This document shows, piece after piece, positions 1 through 7,126 of a DNA stretch of 35,040 nucleotides. The DNA lies in IMG/VR virus record IMGVR_UViG_3300020463_000058, positions 1-35,040 of that record; one strand, 5' to 3'. Under the pieces are notes generated by a model. The model was not told the origin of the DNA. It saw only the letters and a list, made by a program, of their open reading frames with translations, and ran no database searches. The number at the start of each line of letters is the position of its first letter. Position 1 is the first letter of the stretch. A program made the translations under genes and the position numbers. The DNA is from a virus.

Positions 1-123
1 AAAAACGAAGCTAAAGCAATCTTGTTTTTAGGACAATACTCTCAAAACAAAGACTTACTAGATGAAGTAGTTAAGACGCTAGATTTTTTAGAAGAATTTA
101 ACAAAAAAAAGGAGGAAGCATGA
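1..123 (+). CDS. C-terminal part of a small phage protein (gene cut by window edge)
   Basis: An open frame runs from base 1 to a TGA at 121-123, giving 40 residues rich in Lys, Glu and Leu and ending in K-K-K-E-E-A. It has no recognised family. It joins in frame to the incomplete gene that starts at 34996, giving a coherent 55-residue helical protein, so this is probably the 3' part of one gene split by linearisation of a circular genome. Its last codons contain the Shine-Dalgarno of the next gene, and the stop overlaps the next start (ATGA). Confidence 0.6.
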   Translation, partial: KNEAKAILFLGQYSQNKDLLDEVVKTLDFLEEFNKKKEEA

Positions 124-293
124 AAACCAAATGTAAAGATGCAGGTTTTTTAACAGAAGCAAGTTTAAATAAAATTAAAAAAGAAGTAGGTAAGCGTAAA
201 TTAATTATTTATGGTTCAACTGGTGTTGGCAAAACTACTTTTGCAAGTAAGAACCATAAAACAGTATTTATAACAACTGAGGAGAAAGCATGA
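120..293 (+). CDS. 57-residue Walker-A-only mini P-loop protein, truncated relative of the AAA_24/Sak4-like ATPase
   Basis: The ATG at 120 overlaps the previous stop and has an AGGAGG-type ribosome site. A short Lys-rich helix is followed by a beta strand and a perfect Walker A loop (G-S-T-G-V-G-K-T, residues 32-39), then a second strand ending in I-T-T-E. This is the first part of an AAA_24-type RecA fold: the full-length phage ATPase at 5231-6007 has the equivalent G-V-A-G-I-G-K-T loop and Q-T-E strand. There is no Walker B, sensor or rest of the core, so it cannot be a normal ATPase. It may be a decayed duplicate whose reading frame and ribosome site persist, or a small nucleotide-binding or decoy peptide. 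Its stop overlaps the next start. Confidence 0.65.
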   Translation: MKTKCKDAGFLTEASLNKIKKEVGKRKLIIYGSTGVGKTTFASKNHKTVFITTEEKA

Positions 294-535
294 GTAATAT
301 AGTAAAAGTAGATTGGTGGAATGAAGAGTTAGATATTTACTATCGAAAAATGGGCTATCCTAAATGTGTTTGGAAAGATAACGAAGGTTTACCTTATGGC
401 ATTTACTATTATTTTGATATAGAAAGCGACCCTTTAAATTGTGAGTGTTATTGGTATAAGACAGTTGAAGAAAGAGACAAAATATTTTTAAAAAATATAG
501 AGAACGAAGCTAAATATTTAAAGGAGGAAGTATGA
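290..535 (+). CDS. Small hypothetical protein, Trp/Tyr-rich
   Basis: 81 residues with no recognised family. The N-terminal half is aromatic-rich (WW at 9-10, and a Y-Y-Y-F run at about 39-42), and the C-terminus is a charged helix ending K-E-E-V. The start overlaps the previous stop (ATGA) and the stop overlaps the next start (ATGA). It belongs to the translationally coupled early operon. Its last codons hold the AAGGAGG ribosome site of the next gene. Confidence 0.7.
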   Translation: MSNIVKVDWWNEELDIYYRKMGYPKCVWKDNEGLPYGIYYYFDIESDPLNCECYWYKTVEERDKIFLKNIENEAKYLKEEV

Positions 536-777
536 AAAATGAAGAACTAGCATTTGATTTAACTATTAATAGTTTAAAAAGTTATGCGAAAAAATGTACC
601 AAAGATAAAGATAAAAAAATGATGAACCCTCTTGAGGGAACTTATCTTATGTCTAATTCGTTGGCTACTGCTCTATTGTATAAAGCAGAAGACCATGAAG
701 AATATTGCAAAGAAATAATAATTGAAGCAATAGAAGACGCTTACAAAGAAATTAAAGAAGCAAAAGGAATAAATTAA
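532..777 (+). CDS. Small helical hypothetical protein
   Basis: 81 residues, largely helical and charged, with an excess of Lys and Glu and no recognised domain or membrane segment. A strong AAGGAGG ribosome site lies just upstream, inside the previous gene. It is co-transcribed with the surrounding small genes, which in phages commonly encode host-takeover or accessory peptides; that role is only inferred from position. Confidence 0.7.
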   Translation: MKNEELAFDLTINSLKSYAKKCTKDKDKKMMNPLEGTYLMSNSLATALLYKAEDHEEYCKEIIIEAIEDAYKEIKEAKGIN

Positions 778-779
778 CA

Positions 780-947
780 ATGGTTAAATCAAAAGATGAG
801 ATACAAACAAAGTATTTACAAAAGGTGTTAAAAGAAGGATTAAAAAGTGTTCGTGTTATTGTGCCTAGTAATAGGGTTGAAGAAGTGAAAAGCTATGCAA
901 AAGAACTTAGAGAAGCCCATAGGGTAATAGGAAAGGACAATGAATAG
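780..947 (+). CDS. Small hypothetical protein, possibly ribbon-helix-helix-like
   Basis: 55 residues: a basic helix, a short strand (V-R-V-I-V-P, about residues 25-30), then a helix (N-R-V-E-E-V-K-S-Y-A-K-E-L-R). A strand followed by an amphipathic helix recalls small phage DNA-binding or regulator peptides, but the assignment is tentative. It starts three bases after the preceding stop, has only a weak ribosome site and probably relies on coupling. Its 3' end overlaps the next gene by eight bases. Confidence 0.6.
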   Translation: MVKSKDEIQTKYLQKVLKEGLKSVRVIVPSNRVEEVKSYAKELREAHRVIGKDNE

Positions 948-1206
948 TCAGGAACTACAATTATTTATAGAGGATTTATTACCTCATATACAAGAGCAGA
1001 ACGTAGAAGAATACTTTGACAATCTAAAACGTAAAATTGGTTTTCAATTGATAGGTAGTGAAAGAGTAGAGATAACGCCAGAAGAAAAGAATATTGCTGA
1101 AGCATTAATGAGATATGTGAGAAGCAATTTAACTACTAGATTTCAAAGTTTAAGTATGACGGAAGACAATACCTCCCCCCCAGTCTTTCGTCATACGCTT
1201 AAATAA
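940..1206 (+). CDS. Small hypothetical protein, last gene of the early plus-strand operon
   Basis: 88 residues, mostly helical; no family recognised. The ATG is preceded by an AGGA-like sequence and overlaps the end of the previous gene. The C-terminal 20 residues are polar with two adjacent prolines. It ends at 1206, immediately before a dyad at 1205-1220 and the convergent minus-strand replication operon. Confidence 0.65.
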   Translation: MNSQELQLFIEDLLPHIQEQNVEEYFDNLKRKIGFQLIGSERVEITPEEKNIAEALMRYVRSNLTTRFQSLSMTEDNTSPPVFRHTLK

Positions 1207-1220
1207 GTAAGCACTTACTT
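1205..1220. terminator. Short dyad between convergent operons (possible terminator)
   Basis: AAGTAAG at 1205-1211 and CTTACTT at 1214-1220 form a perfect 7-bp inverted repeat around a CA centre, followed by TT. It sits exactly between the last plus-strand gene and the end of the minus-strand operon, where a bidirectional terminator is expected. The stem is AT-rich and the T-run is short, so it could also be an operator-like site. Confidence 0.4.
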
Positions 1221-1263
1221 TTCAGTTTACAAACGGAGGGTGTTTACAAGCAGGGAGTGTTTG

Positions 1264-1707
1264 TTATTCAGACAATGCCCTTGCTAAAGCATGAGAAAAA
1301 CCAACTAAAAGAATATGTTTTTTGACCCTGCGTTGTTTCGGTAGAGACTTCATTGCTCTTGCCTCCTCCCCTTCGAGAGCTATAACAATTACATTACATT
1401 CAGCAAGTCTTTCTATGCCCTTCTTGATAGTCTTTCTGTTCATTCCTAAAGCCAAGCTCATATACTCATAAGAGTCCCATACCGAGTAAGAACTAGCTTT
1501 TAACCTTTCGCATAGAAGCCAAAGAATTACCTTCTCTCTAGCCCCTAAATCCTTCCTGCCGAGTTTTATTTTATACCAACGCCAAGCTACTGATTTTAAC
1601 TTAGCATAGTTTCTATATTTCTGAGTGATAGCATAGTTTACAAACGGAGAGTTTATGTCGGTATGTTCGGTTGTTATCCACCAATACTTTTCAAGTTCCT
1701 TCTTCAT
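1264..1707 (-). CDS. Winged-helix DNA-binding protein at end of replication operon
   Basis: 147 residues. The middle has a helix-turn-helix pattern (about residues 82-105, Y-M-S-L-A-L-G-M-N-R-K-T-I-K-K-G-I) followed by a strand pair (N-V-I-V-I-A-L), typical of winged-helix folds in phage replication-initiation or DnaD-like proteins. The N-terminus is aromatic-rich. It overlaps the upstream winged-helix gene by 17 bases, so the two are translated as a pair. A role in origin recognition or regulation is inferred from fold and position only. Confidence 0.65.
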   Translation of the reverse strand: MKKELEKYWWITTEHTDINSPFVNYAITQKYRNYAKLKSVAWRWYKIKLGRKDLGAREKVILWLLCERLKASSYSVWDSYEYMSLALGMNRKTIKKGIERLAECNVIVIALEGEEARAMKSLPKQRRVKKHILLVGFSHALARALSE

Positions 1708-2239
1708 ACCTTTCTGAGTTATCTACGCCTTCCATAATACTTAAATATACAGCTTCTACTTCTTCATCTAAGGAATAAATCCTTAGTCTTTTATCTTCCT
1801 CTGACCTGTCTTTCGTGAAGAAACCTCTATCTACACCTTCCCTCAAACTTGACAGCACAGATGAACGACTACCTATATATTTAGGTATGACTTCACATAA
1901 CTCTTCAAATGTAATTAAATCTTTCCCTGCCTGTCGAGAAGCTATTTCGATACACAACAAAATATTCAACCTTGTTCTTAAAAAATACTCTTGGAACTTG
2001 TCCTCCCTTTCGGTTAAGAGTCTTTTTATTCTTCGTTCTAGCCAATTCATAACAGAGACTATTATTGTTAATGAACTAATCTTTTTAAGATTTAATTCAA
2101 CACTAAAAATGTGAACATAATTACTATACTTAATAGTGGAACGCCTAAAGCGTTCCCTATATAAGTTTAATAAGTCTATGAGGGTATGCGTATGGTCAGA
2201 AACAACACGTGCTATGGGTATATGGGTGGTCAGAAACAT
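1691..2239 (-). CDS. MarR-like winged-helix protein
   Basis: The C-terminal 119 residues form a convincing winged-helix unit: long N-terminal helix, T-F-E-E-L-C-E-V-I-P helix, S-R-S-S-V-L-S-S-L-R recognition helix, then a wing with D-K-R-L-R-I-Y-S-L. The start is uncertain. An ATG at 2239 overlaps the primase-helicase stop (TAATG, a junction style used elsewhere here), but its first 63 codons contain a perfect hairpin (2138-2156) and two 12-bp direct repeats in different frames. A shorter start at 2050 would leave those as control elements. It could regulate this operon or act in replication initiation. Confidence 0.65.
   Translation of the reverse strand: MFLTTHIPIARVVSDHTHTLIDLLNLYRERFRRSTIKYSNYVHIFSVELNLKKISSLTIIVSVMNWLERRIKRLLTEREDKFQEYFLRTRLNILLCIEIASRQAGKDLITFEELCEVIPKYIGSRSSVLSSLREGVDRGFFTKDRSEEDKRLRIYSLDEEVEAVYLSIMEGVDNSERYEEGT
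2138..2156 (-). promoter_or_regulatory. Perfect 7-bp GC-rich hairpin/dyad
   Basis: GGAACGC (2138-2144), a five-base centre, and GCGTTCC (2150-2156) form a perfect stem that is unusually GC-rich for this genome. It lies in the 5' part of the winged-helix frame, upstream of the alternative start at 2050. It is not followed by a T-run on either strand, which favours an operator or RNA structural element over an intrinsic terminator. Confidence 0.45.
2193..2238. repeat. Pair of 12-bp direct repeats
   Basis: TGGTCAGAAACA occurs at 2193-2204 and again at 2227-2238, 34 bp apart. The two copies fall in different codon phases of the overlapping minus-strand frame, so they are conserved as DNA rather than protein. 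The spacing is close to three helical turns, which would suit two bound regulator molecules. Confidence 0.45.
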
Positions 2240-4107
2240 TATTCCCATTCTATTGAATTAAGAGTGCCTTTACCCTTTTCGTCTTCTAATAATTCTAATT
2301 TAAAACCTCGTCTTACTAAAGTTTTTATGTTGGTATCAGCTTCGCTATTACTTTTGACTAAAGCAGATTTAACGACTGCCATGCGATTATATTCAATGCC
2401 TTCTTCAAAACAAATCTTTTCCGTATTCTCTTCCGAGTCTAAATACATAACTGTTACAGCTCTATGAGAGTCCGTTAGAGCTGTACTACCTCTTATTGAA
2501 GACCGAGCATTTAATACTGAGTTAGTATTACCCTCAGAAATAGCTGATTTATTAAGATGGTGTATAGACAATACGCTAATACCAAATTGATTGCTCAAAG
2601 ACGCACAAAACTGAGCATACATTTGAGCTGTTTGACTGGTGTTTAAATCTCCTGAAACGAAAGATTGAATAGGGTCAATAACCAACAGTTTTAAATCTGG
2701 TATCTCCGACAAACTCTGTCGCAACTCTTCAGCATCTTCAGTTATATGCAAACCATTTTTAGAGTCTTCTTTAACAAAGATTAATGGCTTACCTAAGTTA
2801 GCAATAGACATAACGTAAGTGTCGTATTCACACTTTAAATAATCTCTATTTGGTTGTATCAAACTTAATCTTCTGGCTATTTCATCACTATCATCTTCAG
2901 CAGAGAGAATACAGCAATTGCCTTGTTGCATTATTTTATTACCAAGATATTTGCCATTGCCTTTATTTACATCTAAACACAGTTGCAGAGTCAAACCTGA
3001 TTTACCAATACCACCTACTGAAGCTAACAAAGATATTTTAGAAAGCTCCATAGTTTTTTCTACCAACCATTCTCTAGGAGGAGGGTCTTCCCTAAAATTT
3101 TTAATTGAGTATTGTTGTAATTTAAAACCTTGATTAAGTATTTCGCTTTTTACTGCACTTGGTCCAAGCTCTTGAAACATATCATTATAGTCTCCAAGTT
3201 TAGATGGTATTCTTGACCTTGCATTGCTAAGACTTGCACATATCTCTTTGCTTCTTTGTTCTCCAATGCCTGACTCGTCATGGTCAAAACAAATCAAAAA
3301 TTCAGCATTGCAAAATTTTCTTATATTTTCTAATGCTGACTGTCCAAAATTTGCAGAAAAGACACATATTGTCGGAAGCCCTGTACTCTCAAACACACTT
3401 AAACAAGTAGCCAACCCTTCCGTTACAGCAATAGTTTTTATGTTGCTCCAATCGTCCCAACCCAAACCTACTGTATAAATTCCTGACTTAACCTCAGAAG
3501 CAGAGACAAATCGTTTATTCTTTGTGGTTATATATTGAAGACTTCTCAATTCCTTGATTGTATTTCTGGTAGAATACACAGGAACAAGTAAAGATTTATT
3601 TATTTGTTTCAACCCATATACATTTTTTAACCCTTTTTTTGTGAGATACTCATGTTCAGCACATTCTCTAGCATTATTAAACCTGTTTTGCACTTCTCTG
3701 GCGGTCTCGTCATGCCTTTTCTTCCTTTCTTCCTTGCTTTTTTGGAGGTTAAGCTCAATCTTTTTATTTAGTTCAGCTTGGTCTTGAACTGATAATGTTT
3801 CTAAGGAATTTGAATAAAATTTCCATTGCTGATTAGTACGCCAATTACCATAAACACATATAAAATGTCCGTCTGTTTCGTGATAGCTATACCAACCGCT
3901 AGTTTCTCCTGCTTTATCTGGGCGTGAAACTCCTGAAGTTGCATCAACGCCACATCTAATAACTTCTCCGCTTGTATCAATATTATTAACTCGCAATCCG
4001 TCTGACTGCATTTGCTCAATCAAATCATAAATATCTTTATTTGATTGTTTATATTTTACTGTTTGTGATTGTGAATGACCTGCATAAATATCTTTGAAGT
4101 CAATCAT
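2239..4107 (-). CDS. Bifunctional primase-helicase (Toprim + RecA-fold)
   Basis: 622 residues. An N-terminal substrate or zinc-finger-like region (G-W-Y-S-Y-H, about 71-76) is followed by a Toprim core with E230-G and D275-H-D277, then G-D-Y-N-D at 305-309. A RepA/DnaB-like RecA motor follows, with Walker A G365-G-I-G-K-S370, Walker B L-V-I-D478, and S-I-H-H-L-N near 517. This fits a phage replicative primase plus hexameric helicase that unwinds DNA and primes lagging-strand synthesis. The first eleven residues (M-I-D-F-K-D-I-Y-A-G-H) match the N-terminus of the SSB-like protein at 4470-5090. With no phage polymerase found, it would work with the host replisome. Confidence 0.9.
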   Translation of the reverse strand: MIDFKDIYAGHSQSQTVKYKQSNKDIYDLIEQMQSDGLRVNNIDTSGEVIRCGVDATSGVSRPDKAGETSGWYSYHETDGHFICVYGNWRTNQQWKFYSNSLETLSVQDQAELNKKIELNLQKSKEERKKRHDETAREVQNRFNNARECAEHEYLTKKGLKNVYGLKQINKSLLVPVYSTRNTIKELRSLQYITTKNKRFVSASEVKSGIYTVGLGWDDWSNIKTIAVTEGLATCLSVFESTGLPTICVFSANFGQSALENIRKFCNAEFLICFDHDESGIGEQRSKEICASLSNARSRIPSKLGDYNDMFQELGPSAVKSEILNQGFKLQQYSIKNFREDPPPREWLVEKTMELSKISLLASVGGIGKSGLTLQLCLDVNKGNGKYLGNKIMQQGNCCILSAEDDSDEIARRLSLIQPNRDYLKCEYDTYVMSIANLGKPLIFVKEDSKNGLHITEDAEELRQSLSEIPDLKLLVIDPIQSFVSGDLNTSQTAQMYAQFCASLSNQFGISVLSIHHLNKSAISEGNTNSVLNARSSIRGSTALTDSHRAVTVMYLDSEENTEKICFEEGIEYNRMAVVKSALVKSNSEADTNIKTLVRRGFKLELLEDEKGKGTLNSIEWE

Positions 4108-4498
4108 TACCTACCCCATTACTTGCTTTTGCCTGTTCGCAATCAAGATAATGGAGAACTAATGACTCAAAAAATTTCTTTCTATCTTCTGAATTCCATT
4201 TATGTATTTCGTAAGTTTTATGTTTCTCTGCAAACTTTAAATAATTTTCTTTAGTAAGTTTTATTGCATAATCTACGCTTTCATAATTTAAATGTGCTGT
4301 TCTTTCTAAGCGTTCTCCTCGCTTTATTCTTTCTCTTATCTTTTCTATATGTTCCATGTTTTTACACACCGCATAATATTTATTATCTATTTCTAATAAT
4401 ACCGCCCCCGCAGGAGACAAACAATGTCCACAAAGGGACGGCTTATTTCTTTTTGTGTCTAGCAAAAAATTAGAAAGGAACTTCAGTATCAGGAACAA
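4100..4498 (-). CDS. Small Cys-containing replication-operon protein
   Basis: Up to 132 residues, between SSB and primase-helicase. A C-G-H-C pair near residues 23-26 and a further Cys near 45 suggest a partial zinc-binding N-terminus; the rest is charged helices. There is no ATG at the 5' end. The frame opens with TTG at 4498 inside the SSB gene, or TTG at 4465 just after the SSB stop, so the start is unresolved. It overlaps the primase-helicase start by eight bases. Function unknown. Confidence 0.6.
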   Translation of the reverse strand: MFLILKFLSNFLLDTKRNKPSLCGHCLSPAGAVLLEIDNKYYAVCKNMEHIEKIRERIKRGERLERTAHLNYESVDYAIKLTKENYLKFAEKHKTYEIHKWNSEDRKKFFESLVLHYLDCEQAKASNGVGND

Positions 4499-5090
4499 AC
4501 TTTGCTGTTTCTTCTTTAACTGGAGCTTCTATTTTTTGCTCTACAGGTTTAGCTTCAGCAGTTGGAATTTGTACTGTTGGTTGTGAACCAACTGAGTCCC
4601 AATTTTTACCTGCATAACCTTCATCTATTTCTAAAACAGAACCTTCTGTTCCGTCTGCCTTGATATACTTTCTGTTTTTCATCAAACAAGTAGCACTCTT
4701 TCCAATTAATGAGTCTGAGTTGCCACTCATTGCATCTTGTAGTGAAAGACCCATAGCCATTTGCATAGCTAGTGTGCAATCTTTACCTGCAATAGCAGTA
4801 GTATGATTTTTAGGGTCAGACACACCTTCTTTATCATAAGAAATAATGTGTTGTGCTGTTTGCGTAGCCATACGCATTGAGCTATCTATTTCCTGAACCT
4901 CAAAAGTAAATTCAAGTCTGTCAGAAATTTTACCTGCATTAGCTCCGCTTTGTGTAACCATGTCAGATAACAACTCACACCCTGCAAAAGCAAATGTATA
5001 TCTACCTTCAGGATATTCTATGTAATTAGAACTTCCTTCAGAACCTTCAGAAGAGTCATGCCCTTCATATATATTTTTAAAATCAACCAT
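4470..5090 (-). CDS. SSB-like single-stranded-DNA-binding protein
   Basis: 206 residues. The central part is strand-rich and consistent with an OB-like fold (E-Y-P-E-G-R-Y-T-F-A-F-A; R-L-E-F-T-F-E-V-Q-E-I). A low-complexity Pro/Glu/Lys linker follows, and the protein ends in D-T-E-V-P-F, the acidic-tip-plus-P-F ending typical of bacterial SSBs that recruits partner proteins. The N-terminal V-D-F-K-N-I-Y-E-G-H is nearly the same as that of the primase-helicase. The ribosome site GAGGT lies seven bases before the ATG. It probably coats ssDNA for the helicase and the Sak4-like ATPase. Confidence 0.75.
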   Translation of the reverse strand: MVDFKNIYEGHDSSEGSEGSSNYIEYPEGRYTFAFAGCELLSDMVTQSGANAGKISDRLEFTFEVQEIDSSMRMATQTAQHIISYDKEGVSDPKNHTTAIAGKDCTLAMQMAMGLSLQDAMSGNSDSLIGKSATCLMKNRKYIKADGTEGSVLEIDEGYAGKNWDSVGSQPTVQIPTAEAKPVEQKIEAPVKEETAKFVPDTEVPF

Positions 5091-5241
5091 TTTTTACCTC
5101 GCTTTTTTGGTAGTATTTTTTATTACAATCAAAGCATAAAAAAACTCCTGAAAATTTGTAATCAGCAGGTTTCTCACACTCCTCACATTTAAGTTCTTCT
5201 TCAAAATCTGGGTCATAATATTCATTGTAATTATTTTCCAA
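5083..5241 (-). CDS. 52-residue zinc-ribbon protein (TTG start)
   Basis: This gene lies between the Sak4-like ATPase and SSB and is easily missed because it starts with TTG at 5241, with AGGG eight bases upstream. It has an acidic N-terminus and then two Cys pairs (C-E-E-C at 19-22 and C-F-D-C at 36-39) separated by 13 residues: a four-Cys zinc ribbon. It overlaps the ATPase stop by 11 bases and the SSB start by 8, so the three genes are tightly coupled. Probably a nucleic-acid or protein-contact factor in recombination or replication. Confidence 0.75.
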   Translation of the reverse strand: MENNYNEYYDPDFEEELKCEECEKPADYKFSGVFLCFDCNKKYYQKSEVKNG

Positions 5242-6007
5242 TGTTCAACCCTTCCTTCATAGCTTCGCTTAAAATTTCCCAACCTTTATCCTTTTCTAGC
5301 TTGATTTCATCAGGGAGGTTGTATCTATTCTTTCCTACATGAGCTGAAGTTTCTGTAGTAAATATGTATCTGTCTTTAGATTGCGTTGTTTTTGTAACCA
5401 TATTTCCTTTATCAGCTTGTTTTTTTACTTGTCCGTATTTGTAATTCATAAAAAATATTGCGTCTGCAAACTCTGAGAATTTTGCAGAAATGCTTTTATG
5501 TAATTTGAGTTGGTATTTATCGTGTGGGTCTATGTCAGGAATTTCAATTCTTTTTAATTCAACATGACAAATCATACAAACACGCATTTTTTTCTCATTT
5601 CTTAAAGTATAAATAATATCTAAAAGTTCCTCTAACAAATCAGCAGCGTAAGTATATCCTTGTCCATAAGGTATTTCAGCTACACTTTGTTTGTTATAAA
5701 TTTGACATACTTTTTGTAGAACTAATTTTTGCAACCAATCAAGACTATCAATAATTAAACTTTGTCTGTCGTGTTCATCATCTCGTAAAGTTTTTAAGTT
5801 ATCAATTACTTCATCATAAGAATTACAAACAGGAAAAGACCAAATATTTTCATCATTTTTTATACCTGCAAGACCATCTTCCGTTTGTATATAAACAGGG
5901 TTAGGCATTGTTGACGCAGTTGACGTTTTTCCAATTCCCGCAACTCCATACAATATAAAAATTATTGGTTTAAGAACTGCTCCTTTTACTATATTTTTTA
6001 ATGACAT
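5231..6007 (-). CDS. Sak4-like RecA-fold ATPase (AAA_24 family)
   Basis: 258 residues with Walker A G21-V-A-G-I-G-K-T28, a strand ending Q-T-E (41-43), Walker B L-I-I-D87-S and C-H-V-E-L-K-R near 146-152. This matches the phage AAA_24 single-domain RecA-like ATPases (Sak4 type) that aid single-strand annealing or recombination next to an SSB. Here the SSB and a PD-(D/E)XK nuclease lie in the same operon, supporting a recombination module. Its start overlaps the previous gene's stop (TAATG-type junction). Confidence 0.85.
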   Translation of the reverse strand: MSLKNIVKGAVLKPIIFILYGVAGIGKTSTASTMPNPVYIQTEDGLAGIKNDENIWSFPVCNSYDEVIDNLKTLRDDEHDRQSLIIDSLDWLQKLVLQKVCQIYNKQSVAEIPYGQGYTYAADLLEELLDIIYTLRNEKKMRVCMICHVELKRIEIPDIDPHDKYQLKLHKSISAKFSEFADAIFFMNYKYGQVKKQADKGNMVTKTTQSKDRYIFTTETSAHVGKNRYNLPDEIKLEKDKGWEILSEAMKEGLNIGK

Positions 6008-6372
6008 TATTTCTCCTTCGTTATTATAGTTGGTTTAAGTATTGCTTTTGGTTCAAGTGCAATCTTTATCATTTCTAAAGACAAATTTTGCATTATCATC
6101 AAAGCATTTTTGTATTGAATTATCTGTTGAGCTATTCGTTCCTCAGATATTTCTTTTTTATCTTCCGATAATTGTTGTAAACAATTTATGCTAGACATAA
6201 CATTTGAAGCCAAAACTTTTGTATCGACCTTCATTTCTATATCAACATAACCATCTACTAAATCTTCCTCGTAGATTGTGACTCTGTTGCCACCCTCCAC
6301 ATCATAAGAAAACAACTCGTTTTTATTTGGAGTTGATTGCTTTTTTGGTTCTTTTTTGTTTTTCTTTTTCAT
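6007..6372 (-). CDS. Hypothetical helical protein of the recombination module
   Basis: 121 residues from the ATG at 6372, chosen because GAGG lies just upstream; a longer in-frame extension would run deep into the nuclease gene. A very basic N-terminus (K-K-K-N-K-K) precedes a small strand region and a helical C-terminal half. No family recognised. The position between the nuclease and the Sak4-like ATPase suggests an accessory recombination role. It overlaps the nuclease's 3' end by 50 bases. Confidence 0.7.
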   Translation of the reverse strand: MKKKNKKEPKKQSTPNKNELFSYDVEGGNRVTIYEEDLVDGYVDIEMKVDTKVLASNVMSSINCLQQLSEDKKEISEERIAQQIIQYKNALMIMQNLSLEMIKIALEPKAILKPTIITKEK

Positions 6373-7126
6373 ATTCCTCGCTTGATAAATATTCTTTATG
6401 TGTTTTGCAGTTAGGTTTTCTGGGGCAAAAATGACAATGTTTTCCTGCCACAACTTCTGGTTCATCTACATAACACGCCTCTATTTTTGGCTTCAACCAA
6501 TCAAAGCCCCACATAGCCAAATATTCAGAAAACATAGTTGCAGAACGTATTGGTCCGTCCTTGTGCCAACTTCTCGGTTGCACAATAACTGTTTCTATTT
6601 TCTTCTTATTTGAATATCTTGATAAAGCCATAAGCCCATAAGCTCTTAACTGTAAATTCCCGTTGCCATCTTCTCCGTCTATTTCAACTGGATACTTACC
6701 TGCTTTGTAATCAATAATTATAATTTTATCTTTTTGTAAAATTAAAATATCTGTTGTTCCCCATAAGTCAGGGTGTATTTCTGTTCCTTCTAATTTTTCT
6801 TCAATTAAAAGTTTACTTCCTTCTTCTTCAGTTAATCTCTGATTAACGTAATCACAAAACATATCAGAAGCATCTATTAATGTTTGGTCAACTTTTACTG
6901 TATGTCCTTCAAACTCTACTTCTCTGTCTAACCAATACTCTTGAAAATCTATGCCTTCAAATCTTCCTTGTAATCTCATTTCATTCATTTCGTGATTAAC
7001 GCTTCCTTCCCAAGCAGCATAGCTCCCCTCTGAAACATATCCTTCTGGCACAGTTGCACTTTTCGGACACTTAGTAGTTCTACTAAGAGCTGAAGGACTA
7101 ATAGGGGCATGAGCCAAAACAGGCAT
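6323..7126 (-). CDS. DUF2800-like PD-(D/E)XK nuclease with Cas4/AddB-type Cys set
   Basis: 267 residues. The nuclease core shows G-T-T-D126-I-L-I, then I-I-I-I-D139-Y-K141 and Q159-L-R-A-Y, the RecB/Cas4-like arrangement. A lone Cys at 20 plus C231-x2-C234-x5-C240 near the C-terminus is the four-Cys pattern that holds an iron-sulfur cluster in Cas4 and AddB nucleases. It probably resects DNA ends for the Sak4-like ATPase and SSB downstream. The Lys/Glu-rich tail overlaps the next gene. Confidence 0.8.
   Translation of the reverse strand: MPVLAHAPISPSALSRTTKCPKSATVPEGYVSEGSYAAWEGSVNHEMNEMRLQGRFEGIDFQEYWLDREVEFEGHTVKVDQTLIDASDMFCDYVNQRLTEEEGSKLLIEEKLEGTEIHPDLWGTTDILILQKDKIIIIDYKAGKYPVEIDGEDGNGNLQLRAYGLMALSRYSNKKKIETVIVQPRSWHKDGPIRSATMFSEYLAMWGFDWLKPKIEACYVDEPEVVAGKHCHFCPRKPNCKTHKEYLSSEEYEKEKQKRTKKAINSK

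Noticed and set aside
1224-1649. 15-bp direct repeat AGTTTACAAACGGAG at 1224-1238 and 1635-1649
   Set aside because: One copy is in coding sequence; a 15-bp match in a 35-kb AT-rich genome is close to chance, and no further copies were seen.
2186-2467. Plus-strand frames opposite the primase-helicase and winged-helix genes
   Set aside because: They are antisense to genes with clear domains, lack ribosome sites and look like hydrophobic shadow translations.
5094-5282. A 62-residue minus-strand frame overlapping the end of the Sak4-like ATPase
   Set aside because: It overlaps the true zinc-ribbon gene (5083-5241) in another frame, has no family signature and would overlap the ATPase by over 50 bases.
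5300-5312. CATCAG/CTGATGA-like fragments elsewhere suggesting more hammerheads
   Set aside because: Without the GAAA, NUH and closing stems in the right order; they fall in coding sequence. A motif search over the full genome would settle this.
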